Positions 1 through 7,341 of a stretch of DNA of 39,287 bases are shown one piece after another. Source of the DNA: Christensenellaceae bacterium (GTDB lineage Bacteria > Bacillota > Clostridia > Christensenellales > CAG-138); NCBI GenBank assembly GCA_022510765.1, contig JAFLSU010000015.1, positions 1 to 39,287 of the forward strand, read 5' to 3'. The stretch's first letter is position 1. Every line of letters begins with the position of its first letter. The notes beneath the pieces were generated by a model. The model was not told where the DNA came from. It saw only the letters and a list, made by a program, of their open reading frames with translations, and did no database searches. Made by a program: the position numbers and the translations under genes.

Positions 1-48
1 ACGATGAGCGCGTAACCTCACACGGAAGCCCCGAATTTCAAGAAATGC

Positions 49-77
49 TTGAAAAATGGACAGCTTGAACGTATAAT
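49..77 (+). promoter_or_regulatory. Sigma-A-type promoter of a putative small RNA
   Basis: TTGAAA at 49-54 (5/6 match) and TATAAT at 72-77 (6/6) are separated by exactly 17 bp. The predicted start is near 84, where a highly structured segment begins. No convincing coding region with a ribosome binding site follows, so the promoter probably drives a non-coding RNA. Confidence 0.65.
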
Positions 78-83
78 GGGTTC

Positions 84-168
84 GTGCGTGCGCGGATATT
101 TCCGCTGTGTATGTGATTCCCCACATATGCAGGTCGGTGGATGGGCGTACATCCATCGACTGCCGCAC
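84..168 (+). ncRNA. Putative cloverleaf-like structured small RNA
   Basis: A closing stem GTGCG (84-88) with CGCAC (164-168) encloses three hairpins. These are GCGGA/TCCGC (92-96 with 101-105), TATGTG/CACATA (110-115 with 122-127), and a long arm in which GTCGGTGGATG (133-143) pairs with CATCCATCGAC (150-160), one pair being G-U. Three further pairs (129-131 with 161-163) extend that arm past a bulged G132. The fold is a four-way junction of about 85 nt. It begins at the predicted start of a near-consensus promoter and is followed by a weak T-rich run (169-180). It is not a tRNA: there is no T-loop signature and the acceptor stem is only 5 bp. I do not recognise it as 6S, SRP, tmRNA or RNase P RNA. 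The structure was paired by hand, so function and exact ends are unknown. Confidence 0.45.
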
Positions 169-283
169 TTTTATGTTTCTAAATCAATTATAATTCCCTA
201 TGCAAAAATTGTCAACATTAATTATATTGGGGTTCCGCCACAAAAACACATAAAAATATACACACAACACGCGCTTTCTCATC

Positions 284-312
284 TTTTCAACCGCGCGGGG
301 CTGTGATATAAT
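284..312 (+). promoter_or_regulatory. Promoter of ornithine carbamoyltransferase gene
   Basis: TATAAT at 307-312 (6/6) has a weaker TTTTCA (4/6) at 284-289, with a 17-bp spacer. Transcription would start near 318, giving a leader of about 65 nt. Confidence 0.5.
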
Positions 313-333
313 CAATGCGCCAATAATTATGTA

Positions 334-360
334 CTGCATGCAAAGAATTATTGCAGTGCA
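334..360 (+). promoter_or_regulatory. Candidate operator dyad in the argF leader
   Basis: TGCAA (339-343) and TTGCA (351-355) are inverted around 7 bp and nested inside CTGCA (334-338) and TGCAG (352-356). The position between promoter and ribosome binding site would suit an arginine repressor. The sequence is not a clear match to the classical ARG box, so the assignment is tentative. Confidence 0.25.
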
Positions 361-382
361 AATAATACAAAGGAGATCTACC

Positions 383-1372
383 ATGCCTGTTAATCTTAAA
401 GGGCGCTCCCTGCTTACTTTGAAGGATTTCACTCCGGATGAGATCCGTTATCTTCTGAACCTTGCTGCCAACCTGAAGGCCAAAAAGCGCGCCGGAATCC
501 GCGGCGACCTGCTCGAAGGCAAGAACATCGTATTGCTTTTTGAAAAGACCTCCACCCGCACCCGCTGCGCATTCGAGGTTGCCGCTCTTGACGAGGGCGC
601 ACATGTCACCTTCCTCTCCAACAGCCAGATGGGCAAGAAGGAATCCCTCGAGGATACCGCAAAGGTACTCGGCAGATTCTATGACGGCATCGAATTCCGT
701 GGCTTCAAGCAGGAGACCGTGGAACTTCTCGCAAAGCACGCGGGCGTCCCCGTATGGAACGGCCTTACCGACCTGTATCACCCCACACAGGTGCTTGCCG
801 ACTGCCTCACCATCATGGAACACGTCGCAAAGCCCCTCAACAAGGTCAAGCTCGTCTACGTCGGCGATGCGCGCAACAACATGGGTAATTCCCTTATGAT
901 CATCTCCGCAAAGCTCGGTATGCACTTTGTCGGCATCGCTCCCGCTTCCCTGTTCCCAGAGGAGGGTCTGGTTAACGAGATGCGCGAGCTTGCAAAGTCC
1001 ACCGGCGCAAAGATCGAGTTCTCCGAGGATATTGCTGCGGTTGACGGTGCGGACGCGATCTATACCGACGTTTGGGTATCCATGGGCGAAGAAGCGCAGT
1101 TCGAGGAGCGCATTAAGCTGCTCACCCCGTACCGCGTGACCATGGATATGATGCGCATGACCCATAACCCCGACTGCATCTTCCTGCACTGCCTGCCCAG
1201 CTTCCATGACCTCGAGACCACCGTTGGCCGCGAGATCTATGAAAAGTACGGCGTTGCCGAGCAGGAGGTCACCGATGAGGTGTTCCGTGCGCCCTGCTCC
1301 AAGGTCTTCGACGAGGCCGAAAACCGTATGCACACCATCAAGGCCGTTATGGTCGCGACCGCAGGAAGATAA
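383..1372 (+). CDS. argF: Ornithine carbamoyltransferase
   Basis: Transfers the carbamoyl group of carbamoyl phosphate to ornithine to give citrulline in the cytoplasm (arginine biosynthesis, or the reverse in the deiminase pathway). The 329-residue protein has the usual family length. It carries the carbamoyl-phosphate signature STRTR near residue 55, HPTQVLAD near 134, a [11 protein letters not shown] ornithine-side segment near 160, and HCLPSFHD near 272, all typical of the family. The start is the ATG at 383 because AGGAG sits 7-11 bases upstream; the reading frame extends further 5' without a ribosome site. The text resembles catabolic ArcB-type enzymes as much as anabolic ArgF, and no arginine deiminase or other arg gene lies in the window, so direction in vivo is open. 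It stands alone, with its own promoter and hairpins overlapping its stop codon. Confidence 0.95.
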   Translation: MPVNLKGRSLLTLKDFTPDEIRYLLNLAANLKAKKRAGIRGDLLEGKNIVLLFEKTSTRTRCAFEVAALDEGAHVTFLSNSQMGKKESLEDTAKVLGRFYDGIEFRGFKQETVELLAKHAGVPVWNGLTDLYHPTQVLADCLTIMEHVAKPLNKVKLVYVGDARNNMGNSLMIISAKLGMHFVGIAPASLFPEEGLVNEMRELAKSTGAKIEFSEDIAAVDGADAIYTDVWVSMGEEAQFEERIKLLTPYRVTMDMMRMTHNPDCIFLHCLPSFHDLETTVGREIYEKYGVAEQEVTDEVFRAPCSKVFDEAENRMHTIKAVMVATAGR

Positions 1373-1420
1373 CCGAAAATCGGTTATCTTCCCGGAAATA
1401 ACCAATTCTTGGTTATTTCC
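1365..1420 (+). repeat. Two tandem perfect hairpins at the argF 3' end
   Basis: GAAGATAACCGA (1365-1376) pairs perfectly with 1380-1391 around an AAA loop, and GGAAATAACCAA (1394-1405) pairs with 1409-1420 around TTC. Both arms are 12 bp. The first overlaps the last codons and stop of argF. Neither is followed by a T-run, so they may stabilise the 3' end or act as a weak terminator. Both contain an ATAACC core, suggesting duplication. Confidence 0.7.
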
Positions 1421-1489
1421 CCCCCAATTTGCCAAGGCTATTTGCCCATAGATTACGAACCTATCAGCTTAATATGCTGTAAAACGCTG

Positions 1490-1517
1490 TCCGCCGAGGC
1501 TCCATGGCTTCGGCGGA
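1490..1517 (+). terminator. Possible terminator hairpin downstream of argF
   Basis: TCCGCCGA (1490-1497) pairs with 1510-1517, with GC/GGC pairing in the interior. It is followed by TCTTGTATCTATG, a poor T-tract. Confidence 0.35.
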
Positions 1518-1678
1518 TCTTGTATCTATGATCCTATTTCGGATACGCCAACCCCTTTTTGGTGCATTACGTCAGAGGTATATGGGATAGAACCTGGCGC
1601 GAATAATATAGTCGGAAAAATATTTACATGCGAGAATTTGGCAGTTTTTGACCGTATAGCTATATGAAAAACTAAAAC

Positions 1679-1708
1679 TTATCCACGTTATCCACAGAGT
1701 TATCCACT
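1679..1708 (+). promoter_or_regulatory. Cluster of three tandem DnaA boxes
   Basis: TTATCCACG (1679-1687), TTATCCACA (1688-1696, perfect consensus) and TTATCCACT (1700-1708) lie head to tail on the plus strand with start spacings of 9 and 12 bp. The gene-free stretch 1373-1967 around them lies between the convergent 3' ends of argF and spo0A, so promoter control is unlikely. There is no dnaA or dnaN nearby. It could be a DnaA-titrating or replication-control site, or a secondary origin element. Confidence 0.7.
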
Positions 1709-1822
1709 TTTGGACGGCTGAATTGAACTTTTTAGTGTGAATAAAAGGCCTTGGCCTGAGGAAAAAGCAGAATTTATATTATTCTGCCCATATTGACTTT
1801 TGGAGCGTTTTGATATGCATGT

Positions 1823-1923
1823 AGATAATTAACAGCCCCCCGAAAGCGTATGCTGTTGGTGTCGAAACGAAACAGATAATTAACAGCCCCCGGAGGCGTA
1901 TGCTCCGAGGGCCGCAACGAAAC
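1823..1923. repeat. Tandem direct repeat, two units of about 51 bp
   Basis: The units at 1823-1873 and 1874-1923 share AGATAATTAACAGCCCCC at their left ends and CAACGAAAC-like right ends, with GCGTATGCT in the middle. The second unit can fold as CCCCCGGAG (1887-1895)/CTCCGAGGG with loop GCGTATG. No coding potential is evident. Confidence 0.7.
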
Positions 1924-1967
1924 GGGCGGGGGGAACCCGATTGTTGTGTGAGGAATATGCGCTGCGG

Positions 1968-2771
1968 TTATTTCGCGCCAGCGGCGGACGGGATTACGGT
2001 ATCCCTGCCGTCCTCGATAATTAGCTTATCCGCAACGAGCGCAATAAATTCACCGTTCGTGGGTTTATCGTTCTTACCGTATACGTTGAAGCCGAAGAGC
2101 TTGTTGATGTTTTCGATCTTGCCGCGCGTCCAGCTGACCTCGATAGCATGGCGTATGGCGCGTTCGACCTTGCTCGGCGTGGTGTTGAAGCGTTTCGCGA
2201 TGCCTGGATACAGCTCCTTGGTGATCTTGCTTATCAGTTCCGGCTTATAATAGACCATGCGAATCGCTTCGCGCAGGAAATGATAGCCCTTGATATGCGC
2301 CGGGATGCCAACTGAGAGGAAGATGGATGTTATTTTCTCGTCTAAGCTGCGAATATTCGTTTGCGGTGCGAAACCCACATCCTTATCGTTCGCACAGGCC
2401 TCCAACAGATCCCTCATGCGCCTGTACAGGAATTCAGGCTCCACGGGCTTCAGCATAACATAGCTTGCGCCCTTGGCGAACGAGCGCTGGAGCAGGCTGT
2501 CGTTGCGCATATAGGATACCATGATGATTACGGCAGGACGGTTGGACGGCTCCGCGCGTAGCTGTTCAAGCAGATCGAGGCCGTCGAGTTTGGGCATGAC
2601 GAGCTCGGTTATCAGCACGTCGAAGCGTTCGTTCCGAAGCTTGTCCAATGCTGCTTGTCCATCGGCCGCCTCCTCGACCCGAATGAGCTCCTTATCCGTG
2701 CGGAAGAACTCCGCTGTTGCCCTACGGAACTGTGCGTTCCCATCCGCTATGATTACACGATATTCTGACAT
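1968..2771 (-). CDS. spo0A: Sporulation transcription factor Spo0A with an altered phosphoacceptor site
   Basis: Master regulator of sporulation entry: in the family, phosphorylation of the N-terminal receiver lets the C-terminal domain bind 0A boxes. The 267-residue protein has a receiver (about 1-125) and the diagnostic Spo0A effector domain (about 150-260), including [11 protein letters not shown] and the [14 protein letters not shown] segment almost unchanged from characterised Spo0A. The start is supported by AAGGAGG 8 bases upstream. Oddities: where B. subtilis Spo0A has the acidic pair D10-D11 this protein has D10-G11; the phosphoacceptor D56 is E56 (codon at 2604-2606); the conserved Thr is Ser86; Lys108 is retained. 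The receiver may therefore be phosphorylation-independent or use a different input. It sits 3' to 3' with argF and upstream of dinB's 3' end, without the usual spoIVB neighbour. Confidence 0.93.
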   Translation of the reverse strand: MSEYRVIIADGNAQFRRATAEFFRTDKELIRVEEAADGQAALDKLRNERFDVLITELVMPKLDGLDLLEQLRAEPSNRPAVIIMVSYMRNDSLLQRSFAKGASYVMLKPVEPEFLYRRMRDLLEACANDKDVGFAPQTNIRSLDEKITSIFLSVGIPAHIKGYHFLREAIRMVYYKPELISKITKELYPGIAKRFNTTPSKVERAIRHAIEVSWTRGKIENINKLFGFNVYGKNDKPTNGEFIALVADKLIIEDGRDTVIPSAAGAK

Positions 2772-2804
2772 TTATATTGCCTCCTTAGTGGTTTTTCTTT
2801 TAGC

Positions 2805-2870
2805 TTGCGACAAAATTGTAACATCGCATATTTCGCATTTCCACCAAAAATAAGCTGTTCTTTTGTCGGA
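2805..2870. promoter_or_regulatory. Two 0A-box-like sites upstream of spo0A
   Basis: The minus strand at 2805-2815 reads TTTTGTCGCAA and the plus strand at 2861-2870 reads TTTTGTCGGA. Each matches 6 of 7 positions of the Spo0A core TGTCGAA. They lie 35-100 bp upstream of the spo0A start, consistent with autoregulation. A TACAAT -10-like hexamer lies between them on the minus strand with no strong -35. Short AT-rich motifs like this arise by chance. Confidence 0.35.
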
Positions 2871-3045
2871 AAATCGGGATTGCGGTGAAAAGATTGCGGA
2901 TTCACTGCGGTGGCTTATCTATTATGGGAATTTTGTTCGGAATTCTGCGGATGGGCGCCCGAATATTTTGCCTTGGCCGCTAATAGGAGATTGCGTACAA
3001 ACATCTGTTCAAGCATGTGGGTTCGGTCGTTTTGCGTGAGCCTTC

Positions 3046-4341
3046 CTATTCGAACATATCAAATTCGGACGTGCCGAATTCACATATCCCGAACTCGGTC
3101 ATGCCGAATCTGAGCGCTCCGAAGGGAGGAGGCTCCTTTTTCGGCGCGTCTCCAAGCTCACGCGCATATGCCGCCGTGCCGAGGGACATGATGTTTTTTC
3201 CGTGCTTTTCCCGTATGCCATCGACTGTGCGCTCGATAATAAGCCTCTTTTCGCGCTCCGCTTCGTCGGCAAGGAAGCTTAGCTGCATGGGCGAATCGGC
3301 TGATATGAGGCCCGTCGCGCGCACGCCAAGGCTGCGTATGGGTCTTCGCCAATCCCAATTCTCCCTCAAAAGCTGCATCGCGGAATCCCGCAGCTCCACC
3401 GACACGCAGCTCGGGCGCAGCAGCCGCATCTGCCGTTCGAAGCTTATAAGCGAGTTATCCCGAAGGTGAAGCACCACGGTGGTGGCGAGCAGCTTGTGTC
3501 TGCGCAGCCTTTCCGCAACGGTTTCACTCAAGGCCTGTAACAGCGTGAGCGCATCCCTTTCATCGTACATATCGCGCGGCGGAGTGCTGCTGTTGCCTAT
3601 GCTCTTTATCGCCGCCTCACTGCCCTTCGCCATCACCTGACTGCTGTCAAGCCCGTTCGCATAGCGGTGCAGCATATCCCCGCCCTCACCAAGCCATGCG
3701 TGAAGGAGCCTTTCGTTCGCGTTCGCAAGATCGCCTATGGTCATAACGCCGCGCTTATTGAGCTTTTCCTTCGTCTTGCGTCCCACGAACAGCAGATCCT
3801 CGACCGGCAGCCGCCAGACCTTTGTACGGAAATTTTCCTCCGTAATTACGGTGGTCGCATCGGGTTTTTTCATATCGGAGCCGAGCTTTGCGAATACCTT
3901 ATTGAAGCTTACGCCTATCGAGACGGTAAGGCCGAGGTGCTTCTTATATTTTTCCCGTATTTCGTCGGCTATCTCCTCGCCCGCCTCCGGAGTCGGCGCG
4001 TATTCGCTTATGTCTATCCATGCCTCATCCATGCCGAACGGCTCCACGCGGTCGCTGTAGGTGGACAGTAGCTCCCGGCTCAGGCGGGAGGCCTCCTCGT
4101 AGCGTTCAAAATGCGGGGGAACGACCACCAGATTCGGGCATTTGCGCTTTGCTTCAAAGATGGGTTCGGCGGTTTTAATGCCGAACGCTTTCGCCTTATA
4201 GTTCTTAGCAAGGATGATGCCATGGCGCATCGCTTCGCTCCCCCCGACGGCGAGGGGATATGCCCCAAGCGCGGGATTATCGCGTATCTCCACGCTTGCA
4301 TAGAAATTATTCATATCAACATGAAGTATGGTTCGTCCCAT
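3046..4341 (-). CDS. dinB: DNA polymerase IV (Y-family translesion polymerase)
   Basis: Low-fidelity polymerase that extends past DNA lesions. The catalytic palm begins at residue 2 with GRTILHVDMNNFYASVE (first metal-binding Asp). The second acidic site is MDEAWIDIS near residue 103. The thumb/helix-hairpin segment GVMTIGDLANA and a C-terminal little-finger domain follow. QLSFL near residue 370 resembles a sliding-clamp binding motif. The ATG at 4341 is chosen over upstream ATGs because GGGGG lies 8 bases before it. The last residues form a five-residue repeat of the type FGxxE encoded by 15-bp DNA repeats, which is unusual. The gene diverges from an S24-type repressor gene at 4586, which suggests damage-inducible control. 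Confidence 0.93.
   Translation of the reverse strand: MGRTILHVDMNNFYASVEIRDNPALGAYPLAVGGSEAMRHGIILAKNYKAKAFGIKTAEPIFEAKRKCPNLVVVPPHFERYEEASRLSRELLSTYSDRVEPFGMDEAWIDISEYAPTPEAGEEIADEIREKYKKHLGLTVSIGVSFNKVFAKLGSDMKKPDATTVITEENFRTKVWRLPVEDLLFVGRKTKEKLNKRGVMTIGDLANANERLLHAWLGEGGDMLHRYANGLDSSQVMAKGSEAAIKSIGNSSTPPRDMYDERDALTLLQALSETVAERLRRHKLLATTVVLHLRDNSLISFERQMRLLRPSCVSVELRDSAMQLLRENWDWRRPIRSLGVRATGLISADSPMQLSFLADEAEREKRLIIERTVDGIREKHGKNIMSLGTAAYARELGDAPKKEPPPFGALRFGMTEFGICEFGTSEFDMFE
3047..3121. repeat. 15-bp tandem repeat inside the dinB 3' end
   Basis: Units 3062-3076, 3077-3091, 3092-3106 and 3107-3121 each begin AAYTC or AATCT and end CCG; a more diverged unit precedes them (3047-3061). The period keeps the reading frame and produces the repetitive Phe-Gly-x-x-Glu tail of the polymerase. 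Confidence 0.65.
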
Positions 4342-4459
4342 ATCGGTTTCCCCCATCGTTTCCGCAGCTTCCACAGCCTCTACAGCTCCAATGGCATCGC
4401 AGATGCCATTGCGGATATAGCTTCGCTTTCCAGATTTCTCCTATCAAGCTACTTTAATA

Positions 4460-4488
4460 AGTATAACACTCTTATCAAGAGAAGTAAA
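4460..4488 (-). promoter_or_regulatory. Candidate dinB promoter containing a palindromic operator
   Basis: On the minus strand TTTACT (4483-4488) and TATACT (4460-4465) are 17 bp apart. The spacer contains the perfect palindrome CTCTT-ATC-AAGAG (4469-4481). A protein bound there would block RNA polymerase. A half-site TATCAAG recurs at 4442-4448. The adjacent S24-type repressor is the natural candidate. Confidence 0.45.
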
Positions 4489-4530
4489 GCCCCTATTTCG
4501 CCTAATTGGAGAAAATCGAGGAAAAATAGC

Positions 4531-4579
4531 TTGCAAAATGCGCCGTTGTACAATATAATGCATTTGAGCATTAAAATGC
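4531..4579 (+). promoter_or_regulatory. Promoter and overlapping dyad of the S24-type repressor gene
   Basis: TTGCAA (4531-4536) and TATAAT (4554-4559) are spaced by 17 bp. Inverted pairs AATGC/GCATT (4557-4561 with 4568-4572) and GCATTT/AAATGC (4560-4565 with 4574-4579) overlap the -10 and start region, suggesting autoregulation. They are unlike the palindrome on the dinB side, so a shared operator is not shown. Confidence 0.45.
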
Positions 4580-4597
4580 GCTGAAATGGGGGGTATT

Positions 4598-5317
4598 ATG
4601 ATACAGGATATAAGCAATAAGCTTGGAAACAAGCTTGGCAGCAAGCTCGCAGAATTGCGCAAAAGCTGCGGCCTTTCACAGATGGAGGTCGCGAAGCTCG
4701 TCTCGCTGCGCTGCGGCACGATAACGAACCGAGCCGTCAGCAAATGGGAGCAGGGCGACAGCCGCCCCGATGCGGATCAGTTCATCGCCCTATGCCAGAT
4801 ATACGGTATCTCCGATGTGCCTGCCGTATTCCTCGGCATGGAGAGCGGCGACCCGCTTTCCGGACTGAACCGCCTTGGCAGAGAGCGGGCAGAGGAATAT
4901 ATCTCAATGCTGCGTGACAACCCCATTTTCTCAAGCAAGGCGAGGATAACGCGCATTGTGCGGCAGATCCCGCTTTACGATATGCCTGCCTCCGCAGGTA
5001 CGGGCGTATTTCTCGACAGCGACAGCTATACAATGATGGATGTTGGTGAAAGCGTTCCCGATACCGCATCGATCGCGGTGCGCATAAGCGGCGATTCGAT
5101 GATACCGAAGTTCGACGACGGACAGATAGTGTATGTACACCTTCAGCCCGAGCTTGAAAACGGCGAAATAGGCATATTCGTGCTCAACGGCGATGCCTTC
5201 TGCAAGCGGCTCGATACCGAAAACGGCGTGAAGCTCGTTTCGCTCAACTCCGAATACAAACCCATCAGGGTCAAATCCTCCGACGAGCTGCGCGTTGTAG
5301 GCAAGGTGGTGGAGTGA
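4598..5317 (+). CDS. XRE-family repressor with S24 (LexA-like) autocleavage domain
   Basis: An N-terminal helix-turn-helix (about residues 10-65) is followed by a linker and a C-terminal S24 peptidase-like domain (about 125-235). The fold contains the presumed cleavage pair Ala-Gly in PASAGTG, the nucleophile Ser in RISGDSM, and the general-base Lys in DAFCKRL, all in the order seen in LexA and lambda-type repressors. The HTH has extra residues before NRAVSKWEQ. The likely start is the ATG at 4598 preceded by GGGGGG, within GAAATGGGGGGTATTATG; an in-frame GTG/ATG-type start slightly upstream (4586) is also possible. Divergent dinB suggests a dedicated DNA-damage switch: RecA-stimulated cleavage would release dinB. 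It is not a canonical LexA (whose HTH is winged), so I do not assign lexA. Confidence 0.85.
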   Translation: MIQDISNKLGNKLGSKLAELRKSCGLSQMEVAKLVSLRCGTITNRAVSKWEQGDSRPDADQFIALCQIYGISDVPAVFLGMESGDPLSGLNRLGRERAEEYISMLRDNPIFSSKARITRIVRQIPLYDMPASAGTGVFLDSDSYTMMDVGESVPDTASIAVRISGDSMIPKFDDGQIVYVHLQPELENGEIGIFVLNGDAFCKRLDTENGVKLVSLNSEYKPIRVKSSDELRVVGKVVE

Positions 5318-5406
5318 GGATATTATCGGTGATTTTTGAGAAATCCCCAGAGAACCCAAAAACCTTTTAGGCAGCCAAAGCAAATCATTGTATGAGGAGA
5401 ATCGAG

Positions 5407-5667
5407 ATGCTTCATTCGTTTACGGCAAAGCTTCTTCAAAATGAAGACATGGATGCGGCATATATCATCGTGCCCATCGACATAAAGACGCTGTACGGAA
5501 GAGCGCGTCTGCCCGTCCATGCGACATTCGATGGGGTGCCGTATGATGGTCAGGTGGTCAGGATGGGAACCCCGGATTATCTCATAGGCGTCAGGAAGGA
5601 CATCCGCAAAATGATAGGAAAGACCTTCGGTGACGAAATAGCTGTAACGATTGAGCCTCGGTCTTAA
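5407..5667 (+). CDS. DUF1905 domain protein
   Basis: The 86-residue protein matches the DUF1905 fold: a short beta-rich domain with IIVPIDIKTLYGRARLPVHATFDG, then a GVPYDGQVVRMG turn and a helix GVRKDIRKMIGKTFGDEIAVTIE. Biochemical function is unknown. The ATG at 5407 follows GAGGAG by 7 bases; the frame-open ATG at 5392 overlaps that ribosome site and is unlikely. It lies 70 bp upstream of dapF on the same strand and may be cotranscribed. Confidence 0.85.
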   Translation: MLHSFTAKLLQNEDMDAAYIIVPIDIKTLYGRARLPVHATFDGVPYDGQVVRMGTPDYLIGVRKDIRKMIGKTFGDEIAVTIEPRS

Positions 5668-5736
5668 AAAGCGCCTGTTTAAATGCTCGCATAGTTTACA
5701 ATGCCGCGCTCGATCAAATAAAACTTGGAGTTCTGT

Positions 5737-6606
5737 ATGGATTTTAATTTTACAAAAATGCATGGCCTCGGAAACGATATGGTACTGATAGACGATAGGG
5801 AGTGCCGTATTTCGGATATACATACGTTCGCGCAGTGCATACTGCATCGCAATACCGGCGTTGGCGCGGACAGCCTGCTCATCGTTCGAAATTCGGACAT
5901 TGCAGATATTCGCATGCTCATACTCAATATCGACGGCAGCGAAGCGGAGATGTGCGGAAACGGCATACGCTGCTTTGTAAAGTTCGTAATCGAGAAGGGC
6001 ATAATAAGCCTCTGTGAGGACTTGCTCGCTCGCGATGGGAAGCATTCGGTGGACTTCACGGTCGAAACGCTGTCCGGCATCAAAAAGCCCCATGCGGAGG
6101 TTGAAAACGGAGAGGTGGTCTCCATCGGCGTGGACATGGGCGAACCCCGCCTTGACTGTGCCGATATACCCGTTGCTGCCGAGGGTGAATTCCGTGAAAA
6201 AAATCTTTACTCGCATGGGCGAAGGTTCACTGTCACCAGCGTAAACACGGGCGTTCCGCATACGGTCGCGTTTGTTTCCGATGCCGCACTCACGGAAGTG
6301 GAGTATTACGGGCGCGATATTGAACACAGCCCCATCTTCCCAAAGCGCACGAACGTGGATTTCGTTCAGATAATCGACCGCGAGAACATAATCATGCGTG
6401 CATGGGAGCGTGGCTGCGGCTGTACAATGTGCTGTGGAACGGGCGCGTGTGCGTCCGCCGTTGCGTGCATACTTGCGGGAAAAACCGAACGCCGCGTCAA
6501 CGTGCATGTGGAGATAGGCACGCTGATAATCGAATGGCGACAGGATAATACCCTCTATATGACGGGTCCCGCGAAGGTAGTTTGCGACGGCGTGTATAGA
6601 TATTGA
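5737..6606 (+). CDS. dapF: Diaminopimelate epimerase
   Basis: Converts LL- to meso-diaminopimelate, the penultimate step of lysine synthesis and the source of the peptidoglycan crosslinking residue. At 289 residues it is slightly longer than typical (about 275). It begins FTKMHGLGND. The two catalytic cysteines are visible in MCGNGIRC near residue 80 and in CCGTGACAS near residue 230, inside the two pseudo-symmetric halves. NTGVPHTV and the TNVDFVQ segment near residue 210 are also characteristic. The ATG at 5737 is preceded by TTGGAG; that TTG (5725) opens the frame but is itself part of the ribosome site. A strong terminator follows at 6633-6665. Confidence 0.96.
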   Translation: MDFNFTKMHGLGNDMVLIDDRECRISDIHTFAQCILHRNTGVGADSLLIVRNSDIADIRMLILNIDGSEAEMCGNGIRCFVKFVIEKGIISLCEDLLARDGKHSVDFTVETLSGIKKPHAEVENGEVVSIGVDMGEPRLDCADIPVAAEGEFREKNLYSHGRRFTVTSVNTGVPHTVAFVSDAALTEVEYYGRDIEHSPIFPKRTNVDFVQIIDRENIIMRAWERGCGCTMCCGTGACASAVACILAGKTERRVNVHVEIGTLIIEWRQDNTLYMTGPAKVVCDGVYRY

Positions 6607-6632
6607 TGAAGTTGATTTGGATAAAGATACAG

Positions 6633-6665
6633 AAGGGGCTGCACCCAGCATCGGGCGCAGCCCTT
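6633..6665. terminator. Bidirectional terminator between dapF and the convergent lipoprotein gene
   Basis: AAGGGGCTGC (6633-6642) pairs with GCAGCCCTT (6657-6665), with an extra CCC/GGG pairing inside. A short T-rich tail follows in the plus direction. Confidence 0.75.
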
Positions 6666-6692
6666 ATTGCGAAAAGCAGATTGGACTTAAAT

Positions 6693-7271
6693 TTATTTTA
6701 GTTTAAATTGTTTTGTCGCTTTTAATATGAAGATGTCCGCGCACATCCAATCGACATCATTTGTCTTTTCAAAGAAGCCGAGCCATAATTCATCATCAAA
6801 GATATAGAGCCGATACCCGGTATCGTTATCCTCGGAGTCAAAAACGGCAATACAGCGTTTCACCTCATGCTTGGTCTCATCCATATCGAAACCCTGAATA
6901 TCATCCGCGGAAACCGGACGGTAATGATCGTTTTTAGTGCCTGCGGCACGAATCACGCCCTCGAACTCAAGCTCATGATATTTGGGCGAATTGATCATGG
7001 TATCGCCCATCTGAAACACGGAATTGCGAAGCTGCACCTTACTGTCCTTAAAGTGATTGTAATAATCCGCATAGCTCGCAGTTGCTTTAAAACTACGATA
7101 TTTCAATGAATCGAGACGGTAATCCCCAAGCTCGATCTCGGCGGGCAGCGCAGTCGAATCGTTAAGATAATAATTCTCCGGGTGTCTCGCAGGAAGGCAT
7201 CCCGTGAAAACGGATGCCGCAAATACGGCTGTCAGGACGCATACGATGATCGATTTCAATGTGTTTTTCAT
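6693..7271 (-). CDS. Putative lipoprotein, function unknown
   Basis: The 192-residue protein begins with a lipoprotein signal: two Lys near the start, a hydrophobic stretch (about 9-21), and a lipobox SVFTGC with Cys25 as the expected lipidated residue. It should be anchored on the outer face of the membrane. The mature part is rich in aromatic and charged residues (YYNDS, YRSFKATASYADYYNHF) and ends with a beta-rich segment GYRLYIFDDELWLGFFEKTND. I recognise no domain. A weak AAAGGAT ribosome site precedes the ATG. It is convergent with dapF and 70 bp upstream of the prfA stop on the same strand, with no obvious link. Confidence 0.75.
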   Translation of the reverse strand: MKNTLKSIIVCVLTAVFAASVFTGCLPARHPENYYLNDSTALPAEIELGDYRLDSLKYRSFKATASYADYYNHFKDSKVQLRNSVFQMGDTMINSPKYHELEFEGVIRAAGTKNDHYRPVSADDIQGFDMDETKHEVKRCIAVFDSEDNDTGYRLYIFDDELWLGFFEKTNDVDWMCADIFILKATKQFKLK

Positions 7272-7341
7272 TTGTTTAGTATCCTTTCAAAAATTAATAC
7301 TCTTCTAATTATTTCGGGATCGCTCCCCGCTTTCGTTTAGG

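Noticed and set aside
84..168. tRNA-like interpretation of the left-edge fold
   Set aside because: The fold has no T-loop sequence, a 5-bp closing stem and non-tRNA arm lengths.
287..1435. Long minus-strand open frame over argF
   Set aside because: It is the antisense shadow of a well-supported ornithine carbamoyltransferase and has no ribosome site.
1679..1708. oriC at the DnaA boxes
   Set aside because: No dnaA/dnaN, and only three boxes with no clear AT-rich unwinding element beside them; kept only as a DnaA box cluster.
5323..6651. 442-codon minus-strand frame over dapF
   Set aside because: Antisense shadow; dapF on the plus strand has catalytic Cys motifs and a ribosome site.
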